From Streptomyces neyagawaensis (lineage in GTDB: Bacteria > Actinomycetota > Actinomycetes > Streptomycetales > Streptomycetaceae): a stretch of DNA of 64,000 nucleotides. How positions within the stretch are numbered: position 1 is the first letter of the stretch; each line of letters begins with the position of its first letter. Made by a program: the position numbers and the translations under genes. The stretch is from assembly GCF_023516595.1 (NCBI RefSeq), contig NZ_JAMGBG010000083.1, positions 1 through 64,000 of the forward strand. Reading direction: 5' to 3'. Positions 1 to 8,355 of this stretch are shown piece by piece. The notes beneath the pieces are model-generated. The model ran no database searches. It was not told the origin of the DNA and saw nothing but the letters and a program-made list of their open reading frames with translations.

Positions 1-76
1 GCCGCGCACGCTGCGGCAGCAGCGGCTCCAGGCGGTCCCACAGCTCATCCGACACGATCCACGGCGATGTCCCCAC
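1..76 (-). mobile_element. IS5-family transposase, N-terminal part (runs off window)
   Basis: The minus-strand frame entering from position 76 with a GTG reads a short leader, then WIVSDELWDRLEPLLPQRAR. This is the characteristic N-terminus of IS5-family DDE transposases of actinomycetes (the DUF4096-type start). Only 25 codons lie in the window, so neither the DDE core nor completeness can be judged. The start lies 15 bp past the stop of the next minus-strand ORF, so the insertion sits directly at that gene's 3' end. I see no terminal inverted repeat in the few bases available. Confidence 0.7.
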
Positions 77-90
77 ACCGGACCGAACGG

Positions 91-378
91 TCAACTCCCG
101 CCCCGGACACGGCCATCGGCGCCGACCCACCTCTTTGTGTTAGCCGCTGTAAGTGTGCCCTCCGGCGACAGCCTGCATTCCTCTACGGAAGGGGCAGCCG
201 CTCTCATCACGTCGACCTGGGCCGTGTCGAAGAACTCCGGGAGCACGGCCAGCCCATCGCGGAGCAGGACACTCGCGGGTTCACCCATATTCGTCGCGGA
301 GGAACGAAGCCGTGCGTACTCGCGACGTAAGGAGCGGATCTGCCGCTCGTGTCTGATGCGGTGACCGAGTGCACTCAT
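91..378 (-). CDS. Small hypothetical protein, 95 aa
   Basis: No function recognised. The protein starts MSALGHRIRHERQIRSLRRE and is strongly basic and probably helical over its first 30 residues. A purine-rich AGGGGG lies about 6 nt upstream of the ATG, which supports translation. Its stop lies just before the IS5 transposase start, so the C-terminus could have been altered by the insertion. The only competing long frames are on the opposite strand and have poor codon bias. It could also be a remnant of a longer gene interrupted by the IS. Confidence 0.4.
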   Translation of the reverse strand: MSALGHRIRHERQIRSLRREYARLRSSATNMGEPASVLLRDGLAVLPEFFDTAQVDVMRAAAPSVEECRLSPEGTLTAANTKRWVGADGRVRGGS

Positions 379-672
379 GCGCGTCCCCCTGTTCGCCCAT
401 CACGGCGGACGTGCGGGCAGGGGGTACGTAAAGAGTGCCGGTCGGAACGCATGTTGGCCCCCTCTGAAGAACAGGGCCACATGGGGCCACGCCGACCTGA
501 CCGCTCGTGCGCGCAGTTTACCGACGCTGGACCGGTGCCGGAAGCAGGCATATGCGAAGCCGGGGGCTTGGCCTGATGGCGCTGTCTCCGAGCTCGACAC
601 AGGCATGATTCACCACGCCTCGCCCCGAGTCGGTGCCGAGCGACGGAGTCACCGGCTGCCGCCCCGCAGAAG

Positions 673-1251
673 TCACTGACAGTCAGCTGGCCCTGGCGCG
701 CTCCCGTAGGCGCGAGCCCCCTCCCACGGCAGAAGCGCCCACATCCGGGTGCCCATGTCCTGGTCCAGGCCACCGCCGATCCCCCAATCCCCGTCGCAGG
801 CCCGCACCACCTGGTCCAGCACCCGCAGGGTCACCCCTCGGTGCGTCTGACAGGCCGCCTCCAGACGCGTGTTGGCATGCCGCGGGTGGTCGTCGTAGAG
901 GGTGACGCGCACCGCTCCCTCCCGGTAGCGCAGCGACACGTACACCTGAGCGGACGGTGAGAACCGGCAGGCGCAGGCGGTCAGCTCACTCGCCACCTGC
1001 ACCACCGCGTCCGTCACCTCCGCCAGCCCGTGCACTCGGAGGATCGCGCGCGTGGCGGCACGGACAATGCCGGGACTGTGCGAGGCGGCCGGGAGGGTGA
1101 AACTGCAGGACAGCGACTCGGGGAGGGGCTCGATGAAGGGGAGTTCGGCGTGGGCGAGAGTCGGTGACAGGCAGACCCCTGAAGGCGCGGGCGACGGGTC
1201 GGAATTCGGTCGCGAGGCGCACGAGGGGTTGAACGCGGCTTCGAACTGCAC
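673..1251 (-). CDS. ATP-binding protein, HATPase_c_2 (anti-sigma-factor-like) family
   Basis: A 192-aa protein whose C-terminal ~130 residues look like the GHKL/HATPase fold of streptomycete SpoIIAB/RsbW-like proteins: an ASELTACAC stretch in the N-box position and a VTLYDDHPRH stretch in the G1-box position. The N-box Asn of canonical kinases is not evident, so ATP binding and kinase activity are uncertain. The GTG at 1251 is chosen because AAAGGAG lies 5 nt upstream; the open frame extends further to 1773 but without this site or good codon bias. It is divergent from an XRE/DUF5753 regulator and a DUF397-like gene, the arrangement of abaA/whiJ-type developmental loci, so a partner role in that regulatory set is likely. 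Confidence 0.75.
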   Translation of the reverse strand: MQFEAAFNPSCASRPNSDPSPAPSGVCLSPTLAHAELPFIEPLPESLSCSFTLPAASHSPGIVRAATRAILRVHGLAEVTDAVVQVASELTACACRFSPSAQVYVSLRYREGAVRVTLYDDHPRHANTRLEAACQTHRGVTLRVLDQVVRACDGDWGIGGGLDQDMGTRMWALLPWEGARAYGSAPGPADCQ

Positions 1252-1563
1252 AGCAACTCCTTTGGTGACTAGGCAATTTGGGCGAGCGTGAAGGTCTTCT
1301 TTGGGTAGCTCCATCGCCCGCGAGACCCATACCGGTGGCCCGTCTCCCTGACGCGAGCCCACCCCTCCCAGGGGAGGAGAACGCGGGCGGACACGCGTGA
1401 TGCACTGCCGAGGGTCGTAACGGATCTGCGATCGACCCATTACCGACTGTAGAGGATTGGGTGGCACACGTGCCACATGAACTTCTGCATTGCCTCCACG
1501 TGTTGGACTCATGCGTCCCGCTGAGGGCAGACTGAGTTCGACCGAGCAAGCAGGAAGGTGCCA
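1252..1563. promoter_or_regulatory. Divergent promoter region with a GTGGCA-N4-TGCCAC palindrome
   Basis: This 312-bp gap separates the divergent ATPase and XRE-regulator genes. At 1461-1476 it holds GTGGCACACGTGCCAC, two perfect 6-bp arms around CACG, about 90 bp upstream of the regulator start. That position and symmetry fit an operator for the adjacent HTH protein, but this is inference. No clear -10/-35 pair was recognised. The remainder is GC-rich and shows no convincing ORF. Confidence 0.4.
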
Positions 1564-2415
1564 ATGCCGACACGCCCCACACCAAGTGAGCGCCAGCGGC
1601 GCCTGGGAGCCGAGTTGCGGAGCATGCGGCTCGCGGCAGGCCGGACCACTGAGTACGCCGCAGGGTTGCTGGGCCTGGACCGAACAAAGGTGTCCAACAT
1701 GGAGACCGGCGTCCGCGCCACCTCGGCCGAACGCATCCGCATCCTCGCCAGCAACTACGACTGTGCCGACCACGCCTACGTTGAGGCCCTCGTCGCCATG
1801 GCCGACTCAGGCAAACGCGGATGGTGGGAGCAGTACCGAGGCACCCTCCCTCAACGCCTGCTGGACGTCGCCGAGTTGGAGTGGTTTGCCACCCGGCTGC
1901 GCACGCTCCAGACGGTGCATGTCCCCGGGCTGCTCCAGTTGAGCGGATACGCCCGCGCCATCTTCGACGCGGCCTTGCCTCCGCTCCCCAAGTCCGAAGT
2001 CGAACTACGAGTCGCCCAACGCATTCAGCGGCAACAGGTCCTGGAGCGTGACAACGCCCCCCACTACATCGCGTACGTCCACGAATGGGCCCTCCGCATG
2101 CAGTTCGGAGGGCGACGCACAACCCGAGAGCAACTTCAGCATCTGTGCGAGATGTCCGAGATGGAGAATGTCGACATCCGCGTTCTCACAACCGACGTCG
2201 GCGCCTTCCCGGGCGCGGGACACGCAGTCCTGTACGCCCACGGTGCTGTCCCTCAACTGGACACCGTCCAGCTGGACTCCGCGCATGGCGGAGAGTTCAC
2301 TCACGCCGATGCGCAACTTGCCAAGTACCGTGCCCACATGGACTGGTGGCACGCCGAATCGCTGGACCGGCAGGCCTCACGCGACTTCATGCACGACATC
2401 GCCCGCCAACTCTGA
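1564..2415 (+). CDS. XRE-family regulator with DUF5753 (abaA-orfA/whiJ type)
   Basis: A 283-aa protein. Residues ~8-65 form a Cro/C1-type helix-turn-helix (TTEYAAGLLGLDRTKVSNME). The rest matches the DUF5753 domain typical of Streptomyces WhiJ/AbaA-OrfA regulators, recognisable by the VPGLLQLSGYARAIF motif and the MQFGG stretch. ATG 1564 is preferred over GTG 1558 because AGGAAGG at 1552-1558 would overlap the latter and is spaced 5 nt from the former. The small DUF397-like gene follows 9 bp downstream and is probably co-transcribed. Such pairs act as DNA-binding regulator plus small partner in development and antibiotic control. Confidence 0.88.
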   Translation: MPTRPTPSERQRRLGAELRSMRLAAGRTTEYAAGLLGLDRTKVSNMETGVRATSAERIRILASNYDCADHAYVEALVAMADSGKRGWWEQYRGTLPQRLLDVAELEWFATRLRTLQTVHVPGLLQLSGYARAIFDAALPPLPKSEVELRVAQRIQRQQVLERDNAPHYIAYVHEWALRMQFGGRRTTREQLQHLCEMSEMENVDIRVLTTDVGAFPGAGHAVLYAHGAVPQLDTVQLDSAHGGEFTHADAQLAKYRAHMDWWHAESLDRQASRDFMHDIARQL

Positions 2416-2424
2416 GGAACGGCC

Positions 2425-2619
2425 TTGAGAACCGATATCACCTGGGAAGAGCCCTTCTGCGCCGAGGGCAACAACTGTTTCCGTATAGGCACCGACCCCC
2501 ATGGCAACGCCTACATCGCCGTCGCCGGCCAGGAGGACACCCCCCTCACCGACACCCGCGAAGCCCTCCGCACCCTCATTCTGGACATCAAGGCGGGTAA
2601 GGCGGACCACCTGTTGTAG
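2425..2619 (+). CDS. DUF397-like small protein, 64 aa
   Basis: Short acidic protein containing EEPFCAEGNNCFRIG, which resembles the start of DUF397 proteins (a WxKSSxSxxGxNCVEV-type motif), and an ALRTLILDIKAGKAD tail in the position of the usual final helix. It starts with TTG and has GAGGA about 6 nt upstream. Its position immediately after an XRE/DUF5753 gene is the standard location of DUF397 (BldB-like/AbaA-OrfD) partners. It may modulate the regulator. Divergent from the DUF397 consensus, so the family call is moderate. Confidence 0.65.
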   Translation: MRTDITWEEPFCAEGNNCFRIGTDPHGNAYIAVAGQEDTPLTDTREALRTLILDIKAGKADHLL

Positions 2620-2738
2620 GCCGAAAGCGTCTGGGGCCACCGGGAAGCGGTACGACCGTCCGGCGGCCCCGGCTACGTGACAGCCACGCAGCCCCCTGCA
2701 CAACGCGCTCTTGCCGCCTGACCAGGGCTACGGAGCCG

Positions 2739-5678
2739 TCAGTAGTACTCCCGGATGTATCCCAGCGCCTTCCCGAAAACATCCTGGTCACGGATCTTGA
2801 ACTTGATGTAGAGCGCCTTGCGGAGCGCCTGCTGGACGAGGCGATCGCCTTCGGTGGTGCTCTGCCAGCCGTCGAAGCGGACGGTACGGACGACGGAGTC
2901 GACCTCGTCGACGACCTTCTCTGCGATGATCGGGGTCTCCTCGCCCTTGAGCGAGTCGAAGAGCTCGGTCAAGGCGGCCTTGCCACGCTCCTCGCGGGGC
3001 ACTTCAGCGGCGGCCTTCTCCGCTGCGACGGTGTCTCGCGCCAGCGCGAAGAGCTCCTTGAGGAACTCCAGCGATGCCTGCTGAGAGTGGGCGTACTTCT
3101 GCTTCAGAGCATTCAACCGCTGGCCGAGCTCGATGAAAGCCGGGTTGCCGACGTGCCTGGCGATGCGTGCCGTGATCCACTTCTCGACCTCGACGGGGTC
3201 GATGTCCTTACGCTTGCCGGTCATCAGGTCCTCGATGACCTGCGCATCGAGGACGATGGTCTCCAGGTCGGTGCGGGGGACCTCCACGGTGACGTGCTTG
3301 TTTATGAGCTCAAGCGTCTTGGCGCCCAGCGTGTGCCAGACCAGTCGGCCGGTGACATCGGTGGGCTGCACGGACTGGTAGACGTCGGTCAGCCAGCGGT
3401 AGTCCGACTCGTACTCGGACAGGATCGGGTCTGGGGAGAGGGTCTCCCAGAGCTGGGCGACAAAGCTGTACGCGGCTCCGAAGGCGTCACGGGACTCGTC
3501 GGAGTCGATCGCGGTCTGCGCCTGGATCAGGCCCTCGTAGCCGCCGACGGTGCGGTTCACGCCGGGAAAGAACGCCAGAGCAGCCTCGATCGCAGGGCCG
3601 AGCTGCGCGCGGAGTACGGCGATGTTGGAGATGACCTGCTGGACGGACTTGTCGTCGAACTCGAAGGCCTTGGCGACATCGTCGAAGATGCCGAGGTAGT
3701 CCACTATCAGGCCATGCGTCTTGGCAGGCGGGTAAACCCGGTTCGTGCGGCAGATCGCCTGGAGCAGGGTGTGCTCGCGCAGGGGCTTGTCGATGTACTG
3801 GGCGTAGAGGACCGGGGCGTCGAAGCCGGTGAGGAGTTTCGCGGTCACAATGATGATCTTCAGTGGGTCGGCGGGGTCGTTGAAGCGAGCGGTGATCCGC
3901 TCCAGCTCCTCCCGGCCCGGCGTCCACTGCTTCCACGCCGGCTTGTCCCCGCGGCCGGCGGACATCACGATCGTGGACACGTCCGAGCCGAGCAGGCCAT
4001 CAAGCACTTTCTTGTACGCCATGCAGGCGGCCTTGTCGTAGACCACGACCTGTGCCTTGAAGCCCTGCGGTTCGACCTTCGTGGTGAAGTGCTCGGCGAT
4101 GTCGACGGCGATCTTGCGGACCCTGTCGGGGGCCTTGATCAGCGTCTCCAGCGAGGCGGCCTTCTTCGACAGTGCGGTGCGGTCCTCCTCGGTGAGCCCA
4201 TGGCGGTCGGCGAGTTCGTTGAAGGCCGTCTTGATCGACTCCTCGTCCAGGTGGATCTCCGAGAGGCGTGGCTCGAAGTGCAGCGGCAGTGTGGCGCCGT
4301 CGCGGATGGAGTCGGAGAAGGAGTAGCGCGAGAGATACCCGTGCTCGTCGGCCTCGGAGCCGAACCACATGAACGTGTTGCGGTCGCGCTTGTTGATCGG
4401 CGTCCCGGTCAGCCCAAACAGGAACGCGTTGGGCAGCGCCTCCCGCATCTTCCGGCCGTAGTCACCCTCCTGCGAGCGGTGGGCCTCGTCGACCATCACG
4501 ATGATGTTGTCGCGCTCGTCCAGCACACCGGGTGCTTCACCGAACTTGTGGATCGTGGTGATGATGACCTTCCGCGCCCCCACAGCCAGGAGCTCCTGAA
4601 GTTCCTTGCGGGACTCCGTCGAAACCAGGTTCGGTACGTCGGAGGCGTTGAACGTCGCGGTGATCTGGGTGTCGAGGTCGATCCGGTCGACCACGATGAT
4701 CACCGTGGGCGAGGTCAACCCCGCCATCGCGCGCAGCTTCTGCGCGGTGAACACCATCAGGAGCGACTTCCCCGACCCCTGGAAGTGCCAGATCAGCCCC
4801 TGCTTGATCCGCCCGTGCAGCACCCGCTCCACGATCAGGTTGGTCGCCTGGAACTGCTGGAACCGCGCGATCACCTTGATCTTGCGATGCTTCTTGTCGG
4901 TCGCGAACAGCGTGAAGAACCGCAGAAAGTCCAAGATCGCATCCGGATCCAGAACGCCCTCGACCGCGTCCTTGACCGTCGCGAGGCCTGTCTTCACCGG
5001 CGTGTGGTCGTCACCGGACTCATCGGCCCGCCACGGCCCCCACAGCTCCACCGGCATCCCGACCGACCCGTAGCGGAGGTCCTTGCCGTCGGTGGCAAAG
5101 CTGAGAACGTTCGGCACGAAGAACGCCGGGACGTTGACCTCGTAGTCCTCCTTGACCTGCGCGGCCGCGTCGATCCAGGAGTACGCCGGCCGCACCGGCG
5201 ACTTCGCCTCCCCCACGACGAGCGGGAACCCGTTGCACCAGATCACCAGGTCGAAGCGCCGCTCCAACCGCCCGACCCCGTAGGTCACCTCGGTCGACAC
5301 GATCCAGTTGTTCGCGCTGTGCTCGCCGGGGTGGTCGAAGTCGATCAGTCTGACGGTCACATGCTCGCCGTCGGGCCCGAACGGCATGGTTTTCTGCCCT
5401 GTGAGCCATGCCGCGAACTGCTCGTTCGCCACGACCGGATTAGGTGTGCTGCGCGCGGAGATCAGGATCGCCCGCAGCTGGTAGATCACCTCATCGGCCA
5501 GACGCGGATCCGCCTCGATGGTCGGGTTGAGGCGGATCAACGCCTCCCGCACCTGCTGCTCCAGTAACACCTCATCGGTGCGCCGCGGCAGGTGGCTCCC
5601 CGACACAAACCGCACACCGGCCAACTGCACCAGATCCCGGACGAAGTCGCGGACGGTGTTCGCCTCGTTGAAGGTCAC
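2739..5678 (-). CDS. hsdR: Type I restriction enzyme R subunit (HsdR)
   Basis: A 979-aa protein that would cleave unmethylated DNA after ATP-driven translocation by the R-M-S complex. The PD-(D/E)xK nuclease is at residues ~140-160 (D143, E157, K159 in FDLVIWCNG...GEAKSP). An SF2 helicase motor follows: Walker A FQGSGKSLL near residue 300, motif II VDEAHRSQ, motif III LTGTPI, motif VI QAICRTNR. The C-terminal helical region should dock onto the methyltransferase. It is the last gene of the operon, its ATG overlapping the hsdS stop in an ATGA (5675-5678). All motifs are intact, so the system looks restriction-competent. Confidence 0.97.
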   Translation of the reverse strand: MTFNEANTVRDFVRDLVQLAGVRFVSGSHLPRRTDEVLLEQQVREALIRLNPTIEADPRLADEVIYQLRAILISARSTPNPVVANEQFAAWLTGQKTMPFGPDGEHVTVRLIDFDHPGEHSANNWIVSTEVTYGVGRLERRFDLVIWCNGFPLVVGEAKSPVRPAYSWIDAAAQVKEDYEVNVPAFFVPNVLSFATDGKDLRYGSVGMPVELWGPWRADESGDDHTPVKTGLATVKDAVEGVLDPDAILDFLRFFTLFATDKKHRKIKVIARFQQFQATNLIVERVLHGRIKQGLIWHFQGSGKSLLMVFTAQKLRAMAGLTSPTVIIVVDRIDLDTQITATFNASDVPNLVSTESRKELQELLAVGARKVIITTIHKFGEAPGVLDERDNIIVMVDEAHRSQEGDYGRKMREALPNAFLFGLTGTPINKRDRNTFMWFGSEADEHGYLSRYSFSDSIRDGATLPLHFEPRLSEIHLDEESIKTAFNELADRHGLTEEDRTALSKKAASLETLIKAPDRVRKIAVDIAEHFTTKVEPQGFKAQVVVYDKAACMAYKKVLDGLLGSDVSTIVMSAGRGDKPAWKQWTPGREELERITARFNDPADPLKIIIVTAKLLTGFDAPVLYAQYIDKPLREHTLLQAICRTNRVYPPAKTHGLIVDYLGIFDDVAKAFEFDDKSVQQVISNIAVLRAQLGPAIEAALAFFPGVNRTVGGYEGLIQAQTAIDSDESRDAFGAAYSFVAQLWETLSPDPILSEYESDYRWLTDVYQSVQPTDVTGRLVWHTLGAKTLELINKHVTVEVPRTDLETIVLDAQVIEDLMTGKRKDIDPVEVEKWITARIARHVGNPAFIELGQRLNALKQKYAHSQQASLEFLKELFALARDTVAAEKAAAEVPREERGKAALTELFDSLKGEETPIIAEKVVDEVDSVVRTVRFDGWQSTTEGDRLVQQALRKALYIKFKIRDQDVFGKALGYIREYY

Positions 5679-6850
5679 TCGACACCCCCGAAGATCTCCT
5701 CCGAAACGGCTTGCCGGAGCTGGGTAAGTGCATCCTTCTCCTGCTTCGCAGCGTCAATGCCCGCTCGAACTGCAGCGAACCGGTCCAAGAACTCATCCTG
5801 CTCCGCGAGCCCTGGAATCAGGACCTGGATGCCAGCGAATCGCTTCACCCCAAGGTGCGCGATCGATGTGGTTTGCGTCGCCACGTCAGCGAAGGTTCCA
5901 TCAAACAGGAGCGATCGGAACACCGCTTGCGCATACCACGGCCGGACGATCTCCGTATTGGCGCGAAAGCGAATCAGTGTGTTTTGGAAGAACATCGGCT
6001 CAGGAAATTCCTCGACAAGCGCCGACTGACCTACTAGATCCCGACTTTGACCTTCGCTCACCAGAATGTCTCCGGGCTGCAGAGAGTACAGCCTTTGCTC
6101 GCTGGGCGTGAAGTTCATCTTGCGCACATCGGCCATGCGCAATTCGTTGTCCCCTACATTAGCCACGCGGAGATAAGGCACCATGTGGTCCCCTGTGGCG
6201 TGCTGGGGCGATCTCTGACGGCCCATCAAGACGGATCCAAGGTCAGCGATTGTCCGTAGTTCACCGTCTTGATTAGCCGCAAGGCTTCTCAGCAGCCCAG
6301 CTTCCACACGAAGTAGCGACGCCAGGGGCACCGCCACGCGATGGCGCTCGACGGCCCAGAGGAGGTCGGCAAGGCGCTGCTGTTCGTCGAGAGGCGGGAC
6401 ATGGAACTCGTACCGCTGCATCTGCCCCCAAAGCAGACGCGGGTTCATCGAGCCGGTTGCCTCGGCGGTCGCGTAGGCGATGAAGTGGTCGGAGGCGAGA
6501 ACGAAGGGCAGGAACTCTTGCAGGAGTCCGTTCTCGGGAATGGCGTCGAGGACGTAGGTCTTGTCGGCGACGACGCCGGAGAAGTTCACGACGCCGGACT
6601 TACGAAGGTAGGGACGTGCCGAGACGAAGAGAATCTGACCCGGCTTGAAGACGTAAGTGAACGTCGAGCCCATCTGACCGTCGTTGACGTCTCCGAAGCG
6701 CTCGATGGTGAGGCTGTCGCTGTCGATGTGTCCGCCACCGACGTAGCGGTCGACGTCACCGTTCGCCGGATCAGCCTGGCTGCGCGATCGACGGATGACG
6801 TCACCCAGTCGCACGCGCTTCCAGCCGCTCTTGTCAAGGTTGAGACTCAC
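5675..6850 (-). CDS. hsdS: Type I restriction-modification specificity subunit (HsdS)
   Basis: A 391-aa protein with the usual two target-recognition domains: TRD1 at ~8-160, ending in the conserved-region motif PPLDEQQRLADLL, and TRD2 at ~195-365, ending in GLAEQDEFLDRF followed by a helical tail. Each half binds one part of a bipartite site and one methyltransferase subunit. Because the operon has two different HsdM genes, one TRD should recognise an adenine half-site and the other a cytosine half-site (inference from published m4C/m6A type I systems). Start and stop both lie in ATGA overlaps with hsdM and hsdR. The recognition sequence cannot be read from the protein. Confidence 0.96.
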   Translation of the reverse strand: MSLNLDKSGWKRVRLGDVIRRSRSQADPANGDVDRYVGGGHIDSDSLTIERFGDVNDGQMGSTFTYVFKPGQILFVSARPYLRKSGVVNFSGVVADKTYVLDAIPENGLLQEFLPFVLASDHFIAYATAEATGSMNPRLLWGQMQRYEFHVPPLDEQQRLADLLWAVERHRVAVPLASLLRVEAGLLRSLAANQDGELRTIADLGSVLMGRQRSPQHATGDHMVPYLRVANVGDNELRMADVRKMNFTPSEQRLYSLQPGDILVSEGQSRDLVGQSALVEEFPEPMFFQNTLIRFRANTEIVRPWYAQAVFRSLLFDGTFADVATQTTSIAHLGVKRFAGIQVLIPGLAEQDEFLDRFAAVRAGIDAAKQEKDALTQLRQAVSEEIFGGVE

Positions 6851-8355
6851 CGGGCAACCTCCGCGCGCAACAAACCGAGTACGTCCGCGACAGCGACGTC
6901 TACCGATGCCGCAGCCTCACGCCAACCCACGAGCGCCGCTGCGACCGAGTCAGCAGGCGTCACCCCACCCCCTGGCGCAGCAGGTGTGACGTACTGCGGG
7001 ATGGCCATGTTGCCGTTGTTGGCGCGGATCTCGTCGAGGGTGGCGACTCGGGCGAAACCCGGCACGTCCGCGAAGTTCTGGAACACGTGCAGGATTTTGT
7101 GCTGATGCTTCTCGGAGAGGAAGGACTGGACGCCTGCTCGGTAGAACTCTCTCTTCGCGTCGATGAAGAGCACCTTGTGCTTACGGTCAGCCGACTTCTG
7201 CTTTCGGAGGACCAACACGATCGCTTCCATGCCCGAGTTGTAGAAGAGTCCGTGGGCCAGGCCGATCACCGCCTCGACGGCGTCGGCATCGATCATGGCC
7301 TTGCGAACTGTCGCCTCCCCGATCCGGTTCAGCACCCCGTGAGGCAGCAGGATCGCGGCACGACCGGTCTTGGGATCCAGGCTCGCCTCGATGTGCTGGA
7401 TGAAGGCATAGTCGGCAGCGTTCTGGGGCGGTACGCCCCACAGGTTGCGCCCGTACGGATCCTTGGTGAAGGCAGACCGGTTCCAACTCTTGATGGAGTA
7501 GGGCGGGTTGGCCAGGACGACGTCGAAGGTCCGCAGCCGGCCGTGGGCATCGAGGAAGGCCGGCTTGGCGAGGGTGTCGCCGTGGGTGATATGGCCGTCG
7601 GCGATGCCGTGGAGGAAGAGGTTCATCTTCGCGATCGCCGAGGTGCCGTAGTTGAGCTCCTGGCCGTACAGGCGGAGGTTCCGCCACTCCTTGCCCCGGC
7701 GCTTGAGCTCGGCGACGGTGGAGATGAGCATGCCGCCCGTGCCGCAGGTCGGGTCGTAGACCGACTCCCCCGGCCGAGGTTCCAGCATCATGGTCATCAG
7801 GTGCACCAGGGTGCGGTTGGTGTAGAACTCCTGGGCCGTGTGGCCGGAGTCGTCGGCGAACTTCTTGATCAGGTACTCATAGCCCTGTCCGAGCTCGTCC
7901 TCCGGCAGGTTCGCCACCGACAGCGTCTTGGTCGAGAAGTGCTCGATCAGGTCCGAGAGGGTCGAGTCGGGGAGCAGGTCCTTGTTGGTCCACTCGCCGT
8001 CACCGAAGACGCCGGTGAGGGTGTCGGGGTTGGCGGACTCGATGGACCGCATCGCGGCCTTGAGTGCGGTGCCGACGTCACTGGTGACCTTGCGCAGGTC
8101 GGCCCAGTGGGCACCATCGGGGATGGCGAATCGGTGGTTCTCCCGGAGGTCGGCGAGCTCCTCGTCGCCGTACACCTCCAGGGCGGCGGCGTGCTCCTCG
8201 TCGTAGACGTCGGAGATGCGCTTGAGGAAGACCAAAGGGAAGATGTACTGCTTGTAGTCGCCGGCGTCGATCAGGCCGCGCAGCAGCACCGCGGCATCCC
8301 ACAGGTAGGACTCCAGCTCCCGCTGGGTGATCCGCTTCGGACTCGTCGTGGTCAT
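6847..8355 (-). CDS. hsdM: Type I methyltransferase subunit with NPPY motif IV (putative m4C)
   Basis: A 502-aa HsdM: N-terminal helical domain (1-170), a SAM-binding motif I DPTCGTGGML at 201-210, and motif IV NPPY at 283-286. In described heterodimeric type I systems the NPPY subunit makes N4-methylcytosine, whereas NPPF makes N6-methyladenine. The region before motif I reads EFYTNRTLV instead of the usual EYYTPREVV seen in its neighbour. ATG 8355 is chosen because it gives the same ATGA overlap (8352-8355) as the other two operon junctions; GTG 8370 would add five residues. It is homologous to, but clearly distinct from, the upstream hsdM. Confidence 0.93.
   Translation of the reverse strand: MTTTSPKRITQRELESYLWDAAVLLRGLIDAGDYKQYIFPLVFLKRISDVYDEEHAAALEVYGDEELADLRENHRFAIPDGAHWADLRKVTSDVGTALKAAMRSIESANPDTLTGVFGDGEWTNKDLLPDSTLSDLIEHFSTKTLSVANLPEDELGQGYEYLIKKFADDSGHTAQEFYTNRTLVHLMTMMLEPRPGESVYDPTCGTGGMLISTVAELKRRGKEWRNLRLYGQELNYGTSAIAKMNLFLHGIADGHITHGDTLAKPAFLDAHGRLRTFDVVLANPPYSIKSWNRSAFTKDPYGRNLWGVPPQNAADYAFIQHIEASLDPKTGRAAILLPHGVLNRIGEATVRKAMIDADAVEAVIGLAHGLFYNSGMEAIVLVLRKQKSADRKHKVLFIDAKREFYRAGVQSFLSEKHQHKILHVFQNFADVPGFARVATLDEIRANNGNMAIPQYVTPAAPGGGVTPADSVAAALVGWREAAASVDVAVADVLGLLRAEVAR

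Noticed and set aside
3087..5567. 826-codon plus-strand frame opposite hsdR
   Set aside because: Composed of the antisense of a strongly conserved HsdR; typical high-GC shadow with no family motifs.
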